Source: Amaranthus tricolor
Lineage: Eukaryota; Streptophyta; Magnoliopsida; Caryophyllales; Amaranthaceae
Length of the DNA: 64,000 nucleotides
Direction of reading: 5' to 3'
Assembly (NCBI RefSeq): GCF_026212465.1
Contig: NC_080050.1
Span: forward strand, 32,784,070-32,848,069
In this document: positions 1 through 12,023 of the stretch, piece after piece
Layout of the letters: every line of letters begins with the position of its first letter
Position numbering within the stretch: position 1 is the first letter of the stretch
Notes under the pieces: model-generated
The model's database searches: none
Told to the model about the DNA's origin: nothing
The model's input: the letters and a program-made list of their open reading frames with translations, nothing else
Position numbers and translations under genes: made by a program

Positions 1-831
1 TAGGATTACAGATGAAAATAGTGAAAACCAAAACAAATTTTATTAGAAATATAATACAAGTAAATTAAACTACAATTACAAGATAATATTGTAGACACCA
101 TCAAGTATGACAATAGACTTATTGCTTGTCATGAACACCAAATGTTGAACACCATGAAGATTTCATTGCGATACTTAAGTCACTCGGAAACTTAATATAA
201 AAGCGATATGCAAACTTTTCTTTTGTGATATTTCCCCCACAAAAAAGATACTTGAGTTTGAGATATGAAAATTCACAAAGATATACAATCAATCACATTA
301 AACACTTAGTAAAAAGTGATTAAGCTAAATGATTATTTGTTTGTGGAAGATAATAAAATCAGAAACTTTGTGAAGAGTCTATAGAGTTCTTCACAAGTTC
401 AAGCAAGAGAGAAAGACAATAATAAGATCTTATTTTCAGAAAAATGCTTTTTGTGCTTTTTAATCATTAATTTCATGCAACTCTATTTATAGAATAATGT
501 TGCAAGTTATCCATCCTATATGCCTTCTATAACTGATGATTTAATAAGTTCTATAATGAAGAAAAACTTCCATTGATGTAAGAACATAATGCTTCATGAA
601 ATAAAGTTTTGATTCATCATGATGCATGACATTTGGTCATGCTACACCAAAGGCGCCGCACCCCGCAACATTTGGTCGCACTGCACGACTCGCCTTCTAT
701 TCACTTTACTTCAATATTGCGTTTTGTTTTCTAAAACACTTAAGACTATTAGATATAAATCTATATATGCCCCACTATATTAATAGTACATAGGATATGT
801 CTTAAACTCTTAATTGGCTCTAAATGCCAAC
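1..831 (-). repeat. LTR-like fragment, cut by window edge
   Basis: Read on the minus strand this stretch looks like a retrotransposon LTR. It begins with TGTTGGCATTTAGAGCC at about 831. It has a TATA box (CTATAAATAG) near 485–495, then a pyrimidine-rich leader and AT-rich sequence. No primer-binding site, polypurine tract or coding sequence is visible, and the other end lies outside the window or cannot be recognised. The TATA box and the TG start are seen; the LTR identity is inferred. Confidence 0.35.
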
Positions 832-1242
832 AAGTTTGGCACACTTTTGAGTGGTAACGTTAAGCACTAAAGCTACTTGTCGAACAAAAATTTAAAAATC
901 AACTCCATACCATTTGTCCTCTTTCTAATGTTATATTATAATAAACTAGGATTATTCCAATGTTAATGCTTTTGCCTGGTTTTCCAAGACACAAACAGAA
1001 ATGTGAATGCCCCTTGTACAATCATGAGGCCAATTCATATCGGATGATAGTTACCATTGTTTGAACATGTCAATAAACTATAAACTTGACAGTATGTTTT
1101 GTGGTCAATGTCTTGTCTTAAATCAGATTAAACAATAATCTATTACAAAGGACTAGTAGACAGCATTGCTACATCAATTAATGTAGAGAAGAAAGCTATT
1201 AATTTACCAGATTTCATACGACATTAACATACCTAACATGTT
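832..1242. other. intergenic, 3' flank of the PPR gene
   Basis: This is AT-rich sequence with no coding frame that I recognise. It should hold the 3' UTR and polyadenylation region of the minus-strand PPR gene. I see no repeat or RNA gene in it. Confidence 0.5.
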
Positions 1243-2790
1243 TTATCGATCCAGTTGCAACAACTGAGACCTCAATTCAGCATCCAATTTGAATCCTGCC
1301 AACTCTACCTCCTTGCAAACCTCTTTGCACTTAGCAAACCTTCCAGATAACAGGTACATACTGATCATATCACGATAGATATCATATGTTGGAGAAAAGC
1401 CAGCTTCCTTCATCTTAGAAAAATATCTCGCTGCCCTTGGGAGGTCATTCAGAGCAAAAAATAGCTTAATCAACACCCTGAATGCCGGCATATCAAAGCA
1501 ATAATTCAAGTGCTCCATTTCCCAAATCAAAGTCAATGCCTCCCTATAATTTTTTGCACACAAACGGCAATAAATCACTGTCGTATACATAACAACACTC
1601 GGCTGGTTCTTGGACTGAAGACACCACTCAAACAAGGATTCCACAAAATCAAAATTCCCAAGTCTAACACAAACTTTCATAATTGCAGTACAGTCCTGCA
1701 GGCTTATGTTCAGACTGTCTCGCTCGCTAAGCTCTTCCAGTAAAGCTACAACAAAGTCATACTTATCAGGGTTTTTCCCAAGCTCCAATAGCAACTTGAC
1801 ATAGATACTGGAATCCAACATTCTTTTACAACGTCTTGCCGCAGAAAGAAGCTTCCATGCAAGATTCAAGCTTCCCGCTTTAATAAAGCCCCTAGCAATT
1901 GCTTCTAAAACATTTCGACTAGCCAAACTAGTGAATTTTTCCAGATCAAAGGGCAGTTTCAGGTCGTGCGTTCTTGCCAAAATTTCAACTGTAGAAGCAA
2001 GAATACGATCATCTGGAAATAGGTGGGGTTGTTCCTGTGCCCAACAAAACGTCTGCAGAGCTCGATCTGGAAGGCCCATATGACCCAATTCTCGAATGGT
2101 CAAAGACAAGGATCCCTTACGTAGAAATCTACCCCATTTGTTGAGAATAGAAGAAACATTCACTTCAGCAGGAAGGCTTTTAATTTGTCTAGCCAAATTG
2201 AGCAAGAAAACTGGATCCTTGTGTATTTTCTTGGACAGAGCTTGTCTTGAGAGCGCTGCAGGTGAAGAACTCCCAACATGCTTCCTTGTCGCTGGGAGTC
2301 TCAGTGGTCGAATTTTGTGTGGAAGAGGAAGTGGAAGTGGCCTTTCCCGATTCAATTTCCCGGGTTTTTGAGGAATTCTTCCTTGAAATAGAGATGATAT
2401 TGCTTCAATTTCATCAGGGTCCCAAACATCATATTCAACCTTATCTTCAACTTCATCATCTATCTCATCATTGAAAGAAACTCCTTCATCTGGATCACCA
2501 GATCTCCAGTCAATATGCACATCTATATCAGAGTTGTCCATGACCTCCTTCCTTGGTTTCATATATGTATCAACCCCAAAATCAGGAGGAATCTTGGTTC
2601 GACGTGGATAGCGGAGATACTTAGGAGGTTTTCTTGAGTGAATAGCTGACACAAAATGCATTTTGACATATACCCTAGACATATTCAAATATGTTTCGCC
2701 CAGCTTTATTTTGTGACATATATTTTGGGTGAACATTAGCTTGCCAGGAAGGGAATGATGTAATTCAGTCTGCAAAATATTTGAATCCAT
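1243..2790 (-). CDS. Pentatricopeptide repeat (PPR) protein, EMB975-like
   Basis: This is a single-exon 515-residue protein. The N-terminal part (about 1–60) is basic and hydroxylated, and looks like an organelle transit peptide. It is followed by a basic block RYPRRTKIPPDFGV (about 81–94), then an acidic, low-complexity linker. Helical repeats with P-class PPR spacing fill the C-terminal half, for example VMYTTVIYCRLCAKNYREA and DIYRDMISMYLLSGRFAKC. No E, DYW or SMR domain is present. PPR proteins of this kind bind organelle RNA and act in processing or translation. The RYPRRTK block and overall layout recall Arabidopsis EMB975 (At2g01860), an assignment made from memory. The start is the ATG at 2790; another in-frame Met follows at about residue 19. 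The 5' flank (2791–3000) contains a possible 5' UTR intron acceptor (TTTTCAG near 2910). Confidence 0.85.
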   Translation of the reverse strand: MDSNILQTELHHSLPGKLMFTQNICHKIKLGETYLNMSRVYVKMHFVSAIHSRKPPKYLRYPRRTKIPPDFGVDTYMKPRKEVMDNSDIDVHIDWRSGDPDEGVSFNDEIDDEVEDKVEYDVWDPDEIEAISSLFQGRIPQKPGKLNRERPLPLPLPHKIRPLRLPATRKHVGSSSPAALSRQALSKKIHKDPVFLLNLARQIKSLPAEVNVSSILNKWGRFLRKGSLSLTIRELGHMGLPDRALQTFCWAQEQPHLFPDDRILASTVEILARTHDLKLPFDLEKFTSLASRNVLEAIARGFIKAGSLNLAWKLLSAARRCKRMLDSSIYVKLLLELGKNPDKYDFVVALLEELSERDSLNISLQDCTAIMKVCVRLGNFDFVESLFEWCLQSKNQPSVVMYTTVIYCRLCAKNYREALTLIWEMEHLNYCFDMPAFRVLIKLFFALNDLPRAARYFSKMKEAGFSPTYDIYRDMISMYLLSGRFAKCKEVCKEVELAGFKLDAELRSQLLQLDR

Positions 2791-3763
2791 TTTATCACCT
2801 CTAAATTCGTTTATTTCAAAATTAGCAATGCAATTTCTAGTATAATGGAGATCAGAGAACCCATATGTGCATTAAAACCCTATTTGAAGTAAAATTCAGT
2901 TTAACCTGAAAATTAAAACCACAAAGAGAATTTTCAAGGGAAGAAGTGGGGTATTAACTGGGAGATAAAAGTGTGGAAAAGGGATTGAGAATAACAATAT
3001 CATTCACTATTCAAACTAACGATAAACAATATCATTAATAAAGGACTCGCTCACTAACGACCAAAAGTTAGAAAAATAACCCAACTAAGGTACTACTTTC
3101 CTCTTATGAACCGGGAACCTATACAAGTTAGGAATAGAACTAATAAGTTCCATTAACTACTTTGTCATACCAACTAAATGCCCAAGTAACCACTATCACC
3201 CATTCAACATGAGTTTTCGATTACTCTAGCATGCACACAACTCATTCAATACAAGTCAAAATCATTCACTCAACACAGCATAAGTCTTTTCACCAATTTA
3301 AAAGTAAAAGCATATGGGAATCGTTCCTTTTCATCAACTAATTTTGAGTATATCGATTCGCGTTACCCAAAAATAACCAATCACAACTAAGCCTTACAAT
3401 TTTAATATAACACTTATACAACGATAAGGCAAATCTTAGAGTTATCGAATCGCAATGTCATTTGTTAAGAAAGAACTATAATCAAAGCAACACGACAAGT
3501 AAATTTAGCAACCATCAACGATAAGTTGACATTATGCCCTTAGCTTACTAACATTATGCATTATGACTTCAATAACAACCTAATAAGAGTACTTGCAATT
3601 CGCAACAATCAAACCAAAACAACTAGCAACTATTATTCCCAATTTAACAACCAAATCACTTCCATAGTCAACTAAAATCATCACCCTTACTAAGTATCAC
3701 AACAATACCCATCGACTAAGTCTTAAAATAACTTTTAAGGTTATTTAATCAATCATCACAGCA

Positions 3764-4016
3764 CCAAAATATAGCATAAAACACATATCATTAGTAATTT
3801 CATCTCTAAATCCAAACCTTAGTCATTTCATGTTCAAAGATAACACTTTTAACTATTATCCTTAGCAAGAATCAATAAAACTAATACACCACCAAAATAT
3901 AACATGAAAGCCCACGACATTACTAATTTCAACTCTAAATCAAACCCTAATTATTTCATATTCAAGGATAATATCTTTAACTATTACCCATACTCAAATT
4001 CAATAAAACTAATACA
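3764..4016. repeat. Tandem duplication, period about 128 bp
   Basis: Two diverged copies lie head to tail. Each starts ACCAAAATATARCAT and ends CAATAAAACTAATACAC. The copies differ at roughly 15–20% of positions. The duplication is inside the LTR-like segment. Confidence 0.65.
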
Positions 4017-4442
4017 CAATCAACACACGACTCATAAACATGGTATATTCTAATTAGAAACAATAAATTAATCAATTAGGAAAGTGAGAGATAGCTTACA
4101 ATGGGTGGAACTGGGAAATGGGTCAAAGGGTTGGTGGTTCTTGTGGTGATAAGACCCACCGTGTGTGATGGTGGAGGAAAGTTGCGTGGTGGTGCTACAC
4201 TTGGCGTCACAGCAGCCTGCTGCTGTTGGGGGGCAAAACGCAGCCGTGGCTGCTGCTGGGAGGGAGGACGCTGGGGTGCTATTACATGGATGGCTGCCGG
4301 CTGATGGTGGTGTTCGTGGGGAGGTTCACGTGGCCTGCGGTGTGGCTGGGCTGCTGTAGCCGTGCGGAGTGAGGGAGAAGGAGAGAAGAAGGGTGGGAAG
4401 GTTAGGGATGACGGCTAGTGTTTCATGCGTTTTTATCACTAA

Positions 4443-4483
<41 letters not shown>

Positions 4484-4505
4484 CTTATTTATTTATTTAT
4501 TTATT
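4443..4505. repeat. Microsatellite (ATT)n then (TTTA)n
   Basis: About thirteen ATT units (4443–4482) are followed by about five ATTT units up to 4505. The tract is uninterrupted. Confidence 0.95.
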
Positions 4506-4779
4506 TTCTAAATTTACCTTCTTGAAATGTCCAACTATGAAAGCTCACTTATGTGTGCTCACAAGTTCTAATAAATAAAATAATTTCAATTCGAACATCT
4601 TTATTTTAGTAATCACAAATTTATTTTTAATATAAATATGTTAATGTTTAAATTCCTATGTAAATGAAATTTATTAATACTAACTCAAAATAATTTAATA
4701 TATTTATATAATATCCAAAAGTGATTATAATAATAAAAATTAATGACATCATAAAAATGACGGGGTGTTATCCATTATT

Positions 4780-5700
4780 TTCTCTATACAATTTGGAAAC
4801 AGAAATCAAGTTAAATCTAAACTAAGGTACAAATAGAATATTTTTGAGCATCAACTGTGGTGTGATATGTACATCACCAAGTTGACTAACCTTCACCTTA
4901 CTTCCACTGGGAATGGTGATCTCATGAGTATGGCCTTTGATATTGCGAATATTATGAAGATGAAGAAGAGAGTTACACATGTGATCGGAAGCGCCACTAA
5001 CAATGATTCATGTATCTTTGTTGAAGAAAAAGGATAAACAAAAAGCACCTGCTATGTTGGCGGCACTTGAAGTATCAAGAACCTCCATAGGGGTATTTTC
5101 TTGAGAGGTCGCATTCTTACCAAGAAGTGCACAAAGATGGTTAAATTGTTCCAAACTGAGACCTGTGTTTTCAAACTCGTTCTTTGCAACTAGATCAGAA
5201 CCAGCAAGTGCGGCAAAACGTTTATTAGATGGCCTATTCTTGTTTGGATACCCATGAAGCTTGAAACAACGATCCGTGGTATGGCCCTTCATGTGACAAT
5301 AATCACAATAATAGGTGACATTAGCCTGTTTGTGTTTGTTGTTAGAACCAGCCTTTTGTCCACCACCAGTTCAGGTATTGCCATAACTGCGTTCGTGAAC
5401 ATTCGACACCATGGGCTCAGAAGTGAAAACGGGTAGCTTGCTGATACTTTTGTGTATCTCCTCTTGCAACAGTAAACGGTATGCCAAAGAACATATGGGA
5501 ACCGGATCTAGAGCATCAAGTTGATCCCAAATCAATTTGATTTTACTGAAATACTTAGAAACAGACATATCAGATTCTTGAACAACATCAAACAATTCAG
5601 TGTGTAAGGAATAAATTTGTGCAGCGCATGTTTGGCCATAGTGATCTTTAAGATCCTTCCACATCTCTTGTGTTGTGATATAGTACACGACTTTCTTAAA
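4780..5700 (-). pseudogene. Ty1/copia gag–protease remnant
   Basis: Three adjacent minus-strand pieces form the front of a copia polyprotein. At 5371–5688 is a UBN2/retrotransposon gag segment with IKLIWDQLDAL. At 5008–5310 is a zinc knuckle with the CHMKGHTTDRCF core, followed by a serine/asparagine-rich linker. At 4790–5010 is the protease start with SGASDHM, then downstream pol sequence (FNLISVSKL). It is dead. The Trp codon before the protease is TGA (5008–5010), and the catalytic position before SGASDHM is GTT (Val) where the family has Asp. Gag and zinc-knuckle pieces are in different frames, and a further stop lies near 4835. No integrase, reverse transcriptase or RNase H remains; the element is cut at about 4775 by LTR-like DNA. 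Confidence 0.85.
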
Positions 5701-6545
5701 TTACAATATTTAGAGAAAAGACTCAGCTTTTGAAATAAAAAGGATTTGATTATAAAAAATTTTAAAAATTAAATTTGATTTTGAAATAATTTTCAAAACA
5801 AGTGTCTTTGTATTCGAGTTTAATATCAAGACTTATTTGTTGTTATTAATAGTGAATAAGAGAAGACCATGTTAAAAGTTGAAAAAATTTACTACGATTT
5901 TGTTCATTGTTACAATGATTGTCACTTAGTTCCCTGTTATGAACAGTGAACAATATGTTTTTTTAAAAAATTATGATTTTGCTTTTTTTTTATTTGTTGT
6001 TACTAACAATTGAAAAGTTAGCGTTTGTTTTGTTTAATATTTGTCAATATTTTTTAGTTCAGCTAAATAAGTTGACAGTATATTATTAAATAAATGAACT
6101 GCTTATTAAAAAGATTTGACTAAATTAAATATTAATAGTTGGTTATTAGAGGAAACGTAAATAAAAAAGCTAGAAAGCAATTGAAAAATTGGTCAATTTT
6201 TTTTAATTTTAGCTTGGAAGTGATAAAAAATATTTACCATATAGTATAGTGTGTCTTCAAGTATGGATCATCTTAACCAGAAAGTCTGATGGTGGATGAA
6301 CATTGAACACTATTGCCTATTGCACTTTATTAACGACTAAAGAGGGGAAATACAAGAAGGACATCACTACTACTACATATACCTTTTAATTTCCTTCTAC
6401 AATGAACATGTAGGGTTTCTCCCGGGAACATAATTATAGAATCTCATATTGCCACGTGTTCAGTTCTCATCAACTTGCTAGCTTCCTATTTTTGCAACTC
6501 TACATATTAAATAGGCTTAACAAAATGTAGACCTAACCCGTTGAT
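5701..6545. other. AT-rich intergenic DNA
   Basis: No coding frame, RNA gene or bounded repeat is recognisable here. The left end may be decayed sequence from the copia element upstream of its gag. Confidence 0.4.
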
Positions 6546-7031
6546 CCAAGTTGTGAAAATTTAAAATGATTAAGACAAATAATTAATAAAATGAATCAAA
6601 TCAGATAAGTTTTAACTTATTTTCAAGAGTAAGCGTGAAATTTTCAAATCTGTGGTTTGGGGCTGTTCTCAGTTAGTAACTGCAAACAGGTCAAAAAAAT
6701 ACAATAGTTGTTCGTAGTTACTAACTGCGAACAACTTTGACTTTTTTTTGACCTGTTCGCTGTGTGACCTATTCACGGTGGAAGGTGTTGTGCGTATTTG
6801 TGGAGTTAGCTGTTCGCAGTTACTAACTGCAAACAGGACAAAAAAAAGTCAAAGTTGTTCGCAGTTAGTAACTGCGAACAGCTATTGTGTTTTTTTTGAC
6901 CTAACTGCGAACAGCCCCAAACCATAGGGTTTGGGAATTTTACGCTACTTTTGAAAATAAGTTGAAACTTATCTTATTTGGTTCATTTTGTTGATAATTT
7001 GTTTTAATCATTTCAAAATTTCCCAAGTTGT
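6546..7031. mobile_element. Mutator-type foldback MITE with 9-bp target duplication
   Basis: A 468-bp element (6555–7022) is almost entirely an inverted repeat. The arms start GAAAATTTAAAATGATTAAG on the left and GAAATTTTGAAATGATTAAA on the right, read inward. The 9-bp direct repeat CCAAGTTGT flanks both sides exactly (6546–6554 and 7023–7031). A 9-bp duplication with a G-starting terminal repeat is the Mutator signature. The centre (6660–6915) holds repeated copies of a palindrome built from CTGTTCGCAGTTA and its complement, separated by T-rich spacers ending TTTGACC. It carries no gene. It sits 570 bp upstream of the bHLH start codon, so it could influence that promoter or give rise to hairpin RNA. 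Confidence 0.9.
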
Positions 7032-7502
7032 CGACTAATTTGACACTGAAACAAACTAGTGAATAAGCTAAGTGCTAAAATTAGGTGTTTAAAAATAAAA
7101 AATAAAAAATAAAAAATTATCGTAAATAATATAAAATTTTATTGATTTTTCTATAATAATACTAGTTTTTGATTAACCATGAATATTATCAATTTTAAGG
7201 AGTATTTTCTAAGAATAATACCAACTTTTATTTAACTATTAATTACCTTTAATTTTTTGTCAAATAGCATACTATAAATAAAAATTAGTATTATTCTAAG
7301 CTAATGTCCTTTAAATTAATATTATTCATAGTAATTTAAAAAAAATTTGTATTACGATTATTTTCATACAAAATAGTACCAATAAATAAAATTTACAGGG
7401 ACATGACTCACATGAGGGATTATTAGGAGTACACTGTACAACTGATGAGATACACCACACCACACCACACCCCACCCCGCCTTTTATTTTTTATTTATAT
7501 TT

Positions 7503-7510
7503 TATAAATA
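7503..7510 (+). promoter_or_regulatory. TATA box of the bHLH gene
   Basis: TATAAATA lies 92 bp before the start codon at 7602. Transcription would begin near 7535 and give a 5' leader of about 65 nt. A CACCACACC-type repeat lies just upstream (7452–7475). Confidence 0.55.
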
Positions 7511-7601
7511 AGCTTACTCCTCACTGAAATTCCCCATAATCCAAAACTCTTGCCATTCTCTCAAAACCCCAAAAATAAAATCATAATTAAAAAAAAAATT
7601 A

Positions 7602-9650
7602 ATGGGAAACTACACCAGAAATCCAAATATTTTCACACCCAATTGTAATTATAATTCATATGTTGATAATAATGATCTAAATTGGGAAGCCCAACTAACA
7701 AATCCTCTAACTATGCCACCTTTACATCCATCTTTGTTACAAAACTCAAACTTAGATCTTCATAGTTTGATAATGGGTATGGGTTTGTACACTATTAATG
7801 ATCAAACACTAAGTGAAAATCAATCAATTAAGGATCATCCTGGTTTATCAGAATCAGCATCAATTTTATCATCAAGAAGTGAAAATGGAAATGAAATTAC
7901 TAACAAAAGAAAAGCTCAAGATTTGGGTGAAGAAAGTAGCACTTCTTTGCATTCAGCTCCTCTTCATCCAAATCATCTTAGCCCTCCAACTCCAAAGAAA
8001 AATGTATGTAAATCCCACTGTAAATACAACAAAATTCCATTACTTTAAAAACTATTTTTGTATTTTTATCTAATAATAGAGGGTTTAGTTAATTTCTGCT
8101 AATTAAGGTGTGTGATTTTGAAACAGAGTACAAACAGAGGAAAAAGAAGCAAGAAAAGTATTGGGGAGTCGAAAACAGATGGAAATACAAAGGAAGTTGT
8201 TCATGTTAGAGCTCAGCGTGGTCAAGCTACTGATAGTCATAGTATAGCTGAAAGAGTATGTGTACTTCTTTTTTCACTTTCTATCAAATATTGTTGGAAT
8301 GGTACATCCATGAATTATAGTCATTAAAATTCATACGCTTTTGAACTAGCTATAATATATCCCTGATTACATGCTGACATTAACAATAACTCCAGCTAAA
8401 ACCGTCGTTCAACTCAATAAATATGCTAAATAATTGTTTCTATCAAAACTATAAAATTATTTGGATACTATATCTTCATTCATGCTATATAAAACCTTGA
8501 TCAACATGTTCTATCAATCCATAGGGTTGCAAACTTATCCTCACTCCAATGCTAAAACTCATAATATCAAATAATACATGTTACATACTTAATACGAGTA
8601 CTAAACCAAACTATTGATTAAAAACGTTTTTGTCAAATATAATTGTCAATTGTGTTCAGGTAAGAAGAGGGAAGATTAATGAAAGACTCAGATGCTTACA
8701 GGACATAGTTCCAGGTTGCTATAAGGTATCAAATTTTTTACTTTTTTTTTTTTTTTTTTTCCAATTTTGAAACTAAATTAGATGGTATCTAATAACAGAC
8801 ATATTGACAATGATACCGCTATAATTTGCAGACAATGGGAATGGCTGTAATGTTAGATGAAATAATTAATTATGTTCAGTCATTGCAAAACCAAGTTGAG
8901 GTAACAAAAAATTCTTTCTTTTTTTAAAATGTTAAATTATTAGTATTAATTTTATTTTTCATCTCCAGTTTCTATCAATGAAGCTCACCGCTGCAAGTCA
9001 ATATTATGATTTTAATTCTGAAAATGAGCATGTTGAAAAAAAGCAGGTACGATACATTTCTAATCATATATTTGATCCTCAAAATTTATAAATAATTTTA
9101 ATAAAATACAAAAAAGTAAATAAAAATATACATGTTAAAATTAATACATTGTGACAAATACAACGAATATATTTTAACTCAAACATGTCCCGAAAATTCA
9201 TATTCTAAGTTATATCCGTAATGTGGTTTACTAGTTAAATGGAGAAGTACTCCTTCCGTTCTCTAATGTTCTTCCTATTTGTAATATTCCATCTTAAAGA
9301 GAGATAAATTTGATTAATATTTTTGACACATATTTAAAAGATAAAATATATATCCATGTGAGATCTCGTTAGAATGTATACTTTTTTATTATGTATTTTT
9401 AATAATTTTTTATTATGTGTATTTAGAGATATTGGGGTTTAAAATTTACTTTGAAAACTGTGTAAAAGTAAACGAAAAGAAAAAAAAGAATCTAATTAAT
9501 GTCTGTAAATGTTGTCAAATAATAATAATGCAGAAGATAAAGGCATCAAGCAACAGTGATGAAGCACAGGGGATGATTAATAATAATAACAAAGGAGGAT
9601 ATGATGAAGCAACAATTTACAATCTCTATCAATCAGGATGGTCCTTTTGA
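7602..9650 (+). CDS. bHLH transcription factor, BEE1/BEE3-like
   Basis: I join six exons: 7602–8003, 8127–8255, 8660–8725, 8832–8900, 8969–9046 and 9534–9650. All introns are GT–AG, giving a 286-residue protein. The N-terminal 150 residues are Asn/Ser-rich with a basic KKN..RGKRSKK stretch. The DNA-binding helix starts at about 165 (RGQATDSHSIAERVRRGK) with the H172, E176 and R180 positions for E-box/G-box contact. Helix–loop–helix follows (INERLRCLQDIVPGCYK, then MGMAVMLDEIINYVQSLQNQ) to about 222, and then FLSMKLTAAS, which is typical of the BEE/CESTA subfamily. In Arabidopsis these are brassinosteroid-responsive nuclear regulators of growth. The ATG follows an A-rich leader and no earlier in-frame Met is seen. 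A Stowaway-like MITE lies in the last intron. BEE1, BEE3 or bHLH75 cannot be told apart without a tree. Confidence 0.92.
9247..9480 (+). mobile_element. Stowaway-like MITE, right end decayed
   Basis: TACTCCTTCCGTTCTCTAAT at the left matches the Stowaway terminal repeat with its TA target. The body is AT-rich with the usual GATCTCGTTAGAATGTATAC block. The right terminal repeat is not recognisable. It lies in the last intron of the bHLH gene. Confidence 0.5.
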
Positions 9651-12023
9651 CTTGGACCTTTGGCTTCTTGCTTTCTATTCCTTTGCATTTGATTACATTT
9701 CATTATCTCCATCTTATTGTCAATTTTTGTAAACTCCCAAAAAGAAAAACATTATTAATTATTCATTAAACTTTTAGGAAAAGGATAGAATACATGATAA
9801 TTCTCAAATACTACTACTATTTAGCGTAAATCATTGATAAAACCCTATCTAAAATTCGTTGGGTTTGGCACAATTTCATTGGCTAATTGCAAAAAGGATA
9901 GAAGAAGTTTATTGTTTTTGTATAATTGGTATTTTTTGTAATTTTGTGTATTAGTTATTGGATCTTAGTGGATCATTATTATTATTATTATTGTTATTAT
10001 TATTATTATTATTGAGTTGCTGCCAATCTATCATACAATAATTACAAGACTTTGATTTGATTTGATATGATTATTGTGCTTCAATTCATAGATGTTCACC
10101 ATAAGCAAACAAATTAATTGAATCAAATTCGCCAAATATTAATATATGACATAAGGATTCATTATTAGATTTTAAAAGTTATGTCAGTCTACTCAAATTA
10201 ATATATATCAGAGGTGATTACTGTACTAGTCGAATCAATTTTTAGGCCTTAAAAAATTTAGGGTCCTTAGTAATAATTCGCTTTGTTTTTGCTAATCGAC
10301 GGTCATACATAAATATTTTGTACAAGATCTATCATCATACATATCATACCTATCAATTAATAAACTTATCCGCATAATTGCTTTAATATAAATGTAAATG
10401 AAATGTGAATTATTAAAAGGCAGTTAATATGTAACACTCAGAGATAAAACAAGCAAAAGACATGAATGAACAAGGCAAGAATGAAGATGGTATACGAACA
10501 AGCAAAGGTAGACAAAAATTGGTCGTTAGAAAAGGACCCAAATTGAGAGATGATGCATTCAACGGCAAAAGGGATATTGCTATTTTGAGGGATTATCTAA
10601 TGAACAAAGCTAGTAGAACCCACAAATACATGGAGGTTTAATATCTAATAGACGTTTTCTATTCATGCACTTAATGATTGGCGCAACAAACTGTCCAAAA
10701 TGCAACTATTTGCTTAAAATGTTTGCTTGTTTTAATGGACACCACCAAGTTTAGATGCATTGCATTTTTATGGGTTATGAAGAGACTGTGTGTGTGTGGA
10801 GGAAGACAGCTTTAGTGGACCATATATTGCACAAGATTGGTTATGCATATGATGCAAATGTGGCTTTTCCCATTTTCACTAGTTTATTTGTAGAATTTTT
10901 TAAATTTCCCTCTATAAAATAATTATAATATCAGCAGTCTAAACTATGTGATCTATTATATATTTTGAATCATAACATAAGTTGTGATATCTTTTAAGGT
11001 ACGGTGGTTATTAATAACCTATCACAACTCTCCTTCTTTATCTGGACTTAGAATCGACAAGTATAAGAGCATTTAGATTTTTCTCTCTAGCTAAGAGATG
11101 AAACTGTGATTTGAGGTAAGAACTTACAAGTCCAAGCACTTTAAATTTATTGTAGATTTCAATTTAATTCTATTGGTGATTATTGACATAGTTTGATGGA
11201 ATTTATACATAAATGATTTAATCCGTGAAATCATGATTAAGAAGTCATGCGTTGGATTTCATCCTACTTATGCTAATATCCTAAATGATTCCCTAATAAA
11301 GAAATTGAGAGGCAATGACATCAAAAACTATGAGAAGATTTGACCCAAGTCTAGCTCCTATTTCTTTGGCCTTCAATTGATAGAAAGATAGAGTACATGC
11401 ATGCACAAATTAGACAAAGCGAAGAAATGGGCAGGTGAATGTGGGTCCTGCTCATGCTCCTGCCTAGACTAATCTGGAATCTGGATAGTGTCACATTCCA
11501 TATTCGGATGGAGGGTCATGTATTTGTAGTTGGTCAAGTAGGGTGTAGGGATATGGGCAAGTTCAAGGATCCAAGTGTGTAAAGCTCTCAAACTCATCAT
11601 TTAACCCTTTACAAGTGGAAGTGGTTGTTTGTTGTTACTTGTGGATTAGCTTTGTTCGTCTAATGTCTACAATCAATTTATGTGTCATCCTTTTTCATTA
11701 AGTGCTTCACACTTTACTATTTAGTAAATTGATTGTAGAAAGAACCTCCTATGTTATGTTGTTAGGATTAAGGACAACAATGGATTGGGTTACTTTGATA
11801 AAAAAAAAATAATTTGTTTATGTTTACCTTAATTAAAAAGATTTTAAATTTATGTATACTAATGGATTGCAATCGTTATACTTGCCGTTCTTATTTATAT
11901 TATGTTATGGAGTATTTGAAAAAAACCTATTTTAATAGGTGAAAGTTTCCTCGTTATTAAAATTAACTTTTTCAAATTAAAATAAATTATTTTTTGTGAG
12001 TGAGTCAACGTAAACAAAATTAA
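9651..12023. other. Intergenic DNA after the bHLH gene
   Basis: The first few hundred bases should hold the bHLH 3' UTR. An (ATT)n microsatellite lies at about 9976–10013. The rest has no gene, RNA or bounded repeat that I can identify. Confidence 0.5.

Larger units (their letters stand above)
3000..4774 (-). repeat. Probable Ty3/gypsy-type LTR (solo or truncated)
   Basis: On the minus strand this begins TGGATAACACCCCGTC (4774 downward). That closely matches the TGTAACACCCCG start typical of chromovirus-type plant gypsy LTRs. An AT-rich part, a (TTA)n tract, and then a GC-rich leader with many CCACCA and CAGCAG runs (4090–4420) follow. No gag-pol frame is present. The right edge abuts the copia remnant at 4780–5700, so the LTR appears to have inserted into that older element. 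The left edge is not resolved and no target duplication was found. Confidence 0.4.

Noticed and set aside
6660..6915. CRISPR-like array of short palindromic repeats
   Set aside because: The genome is a plant nucleus. Repeats are few and unevenly spaced, and lie within a Mutator-type inverted repeat with a 9-bp target duplication.
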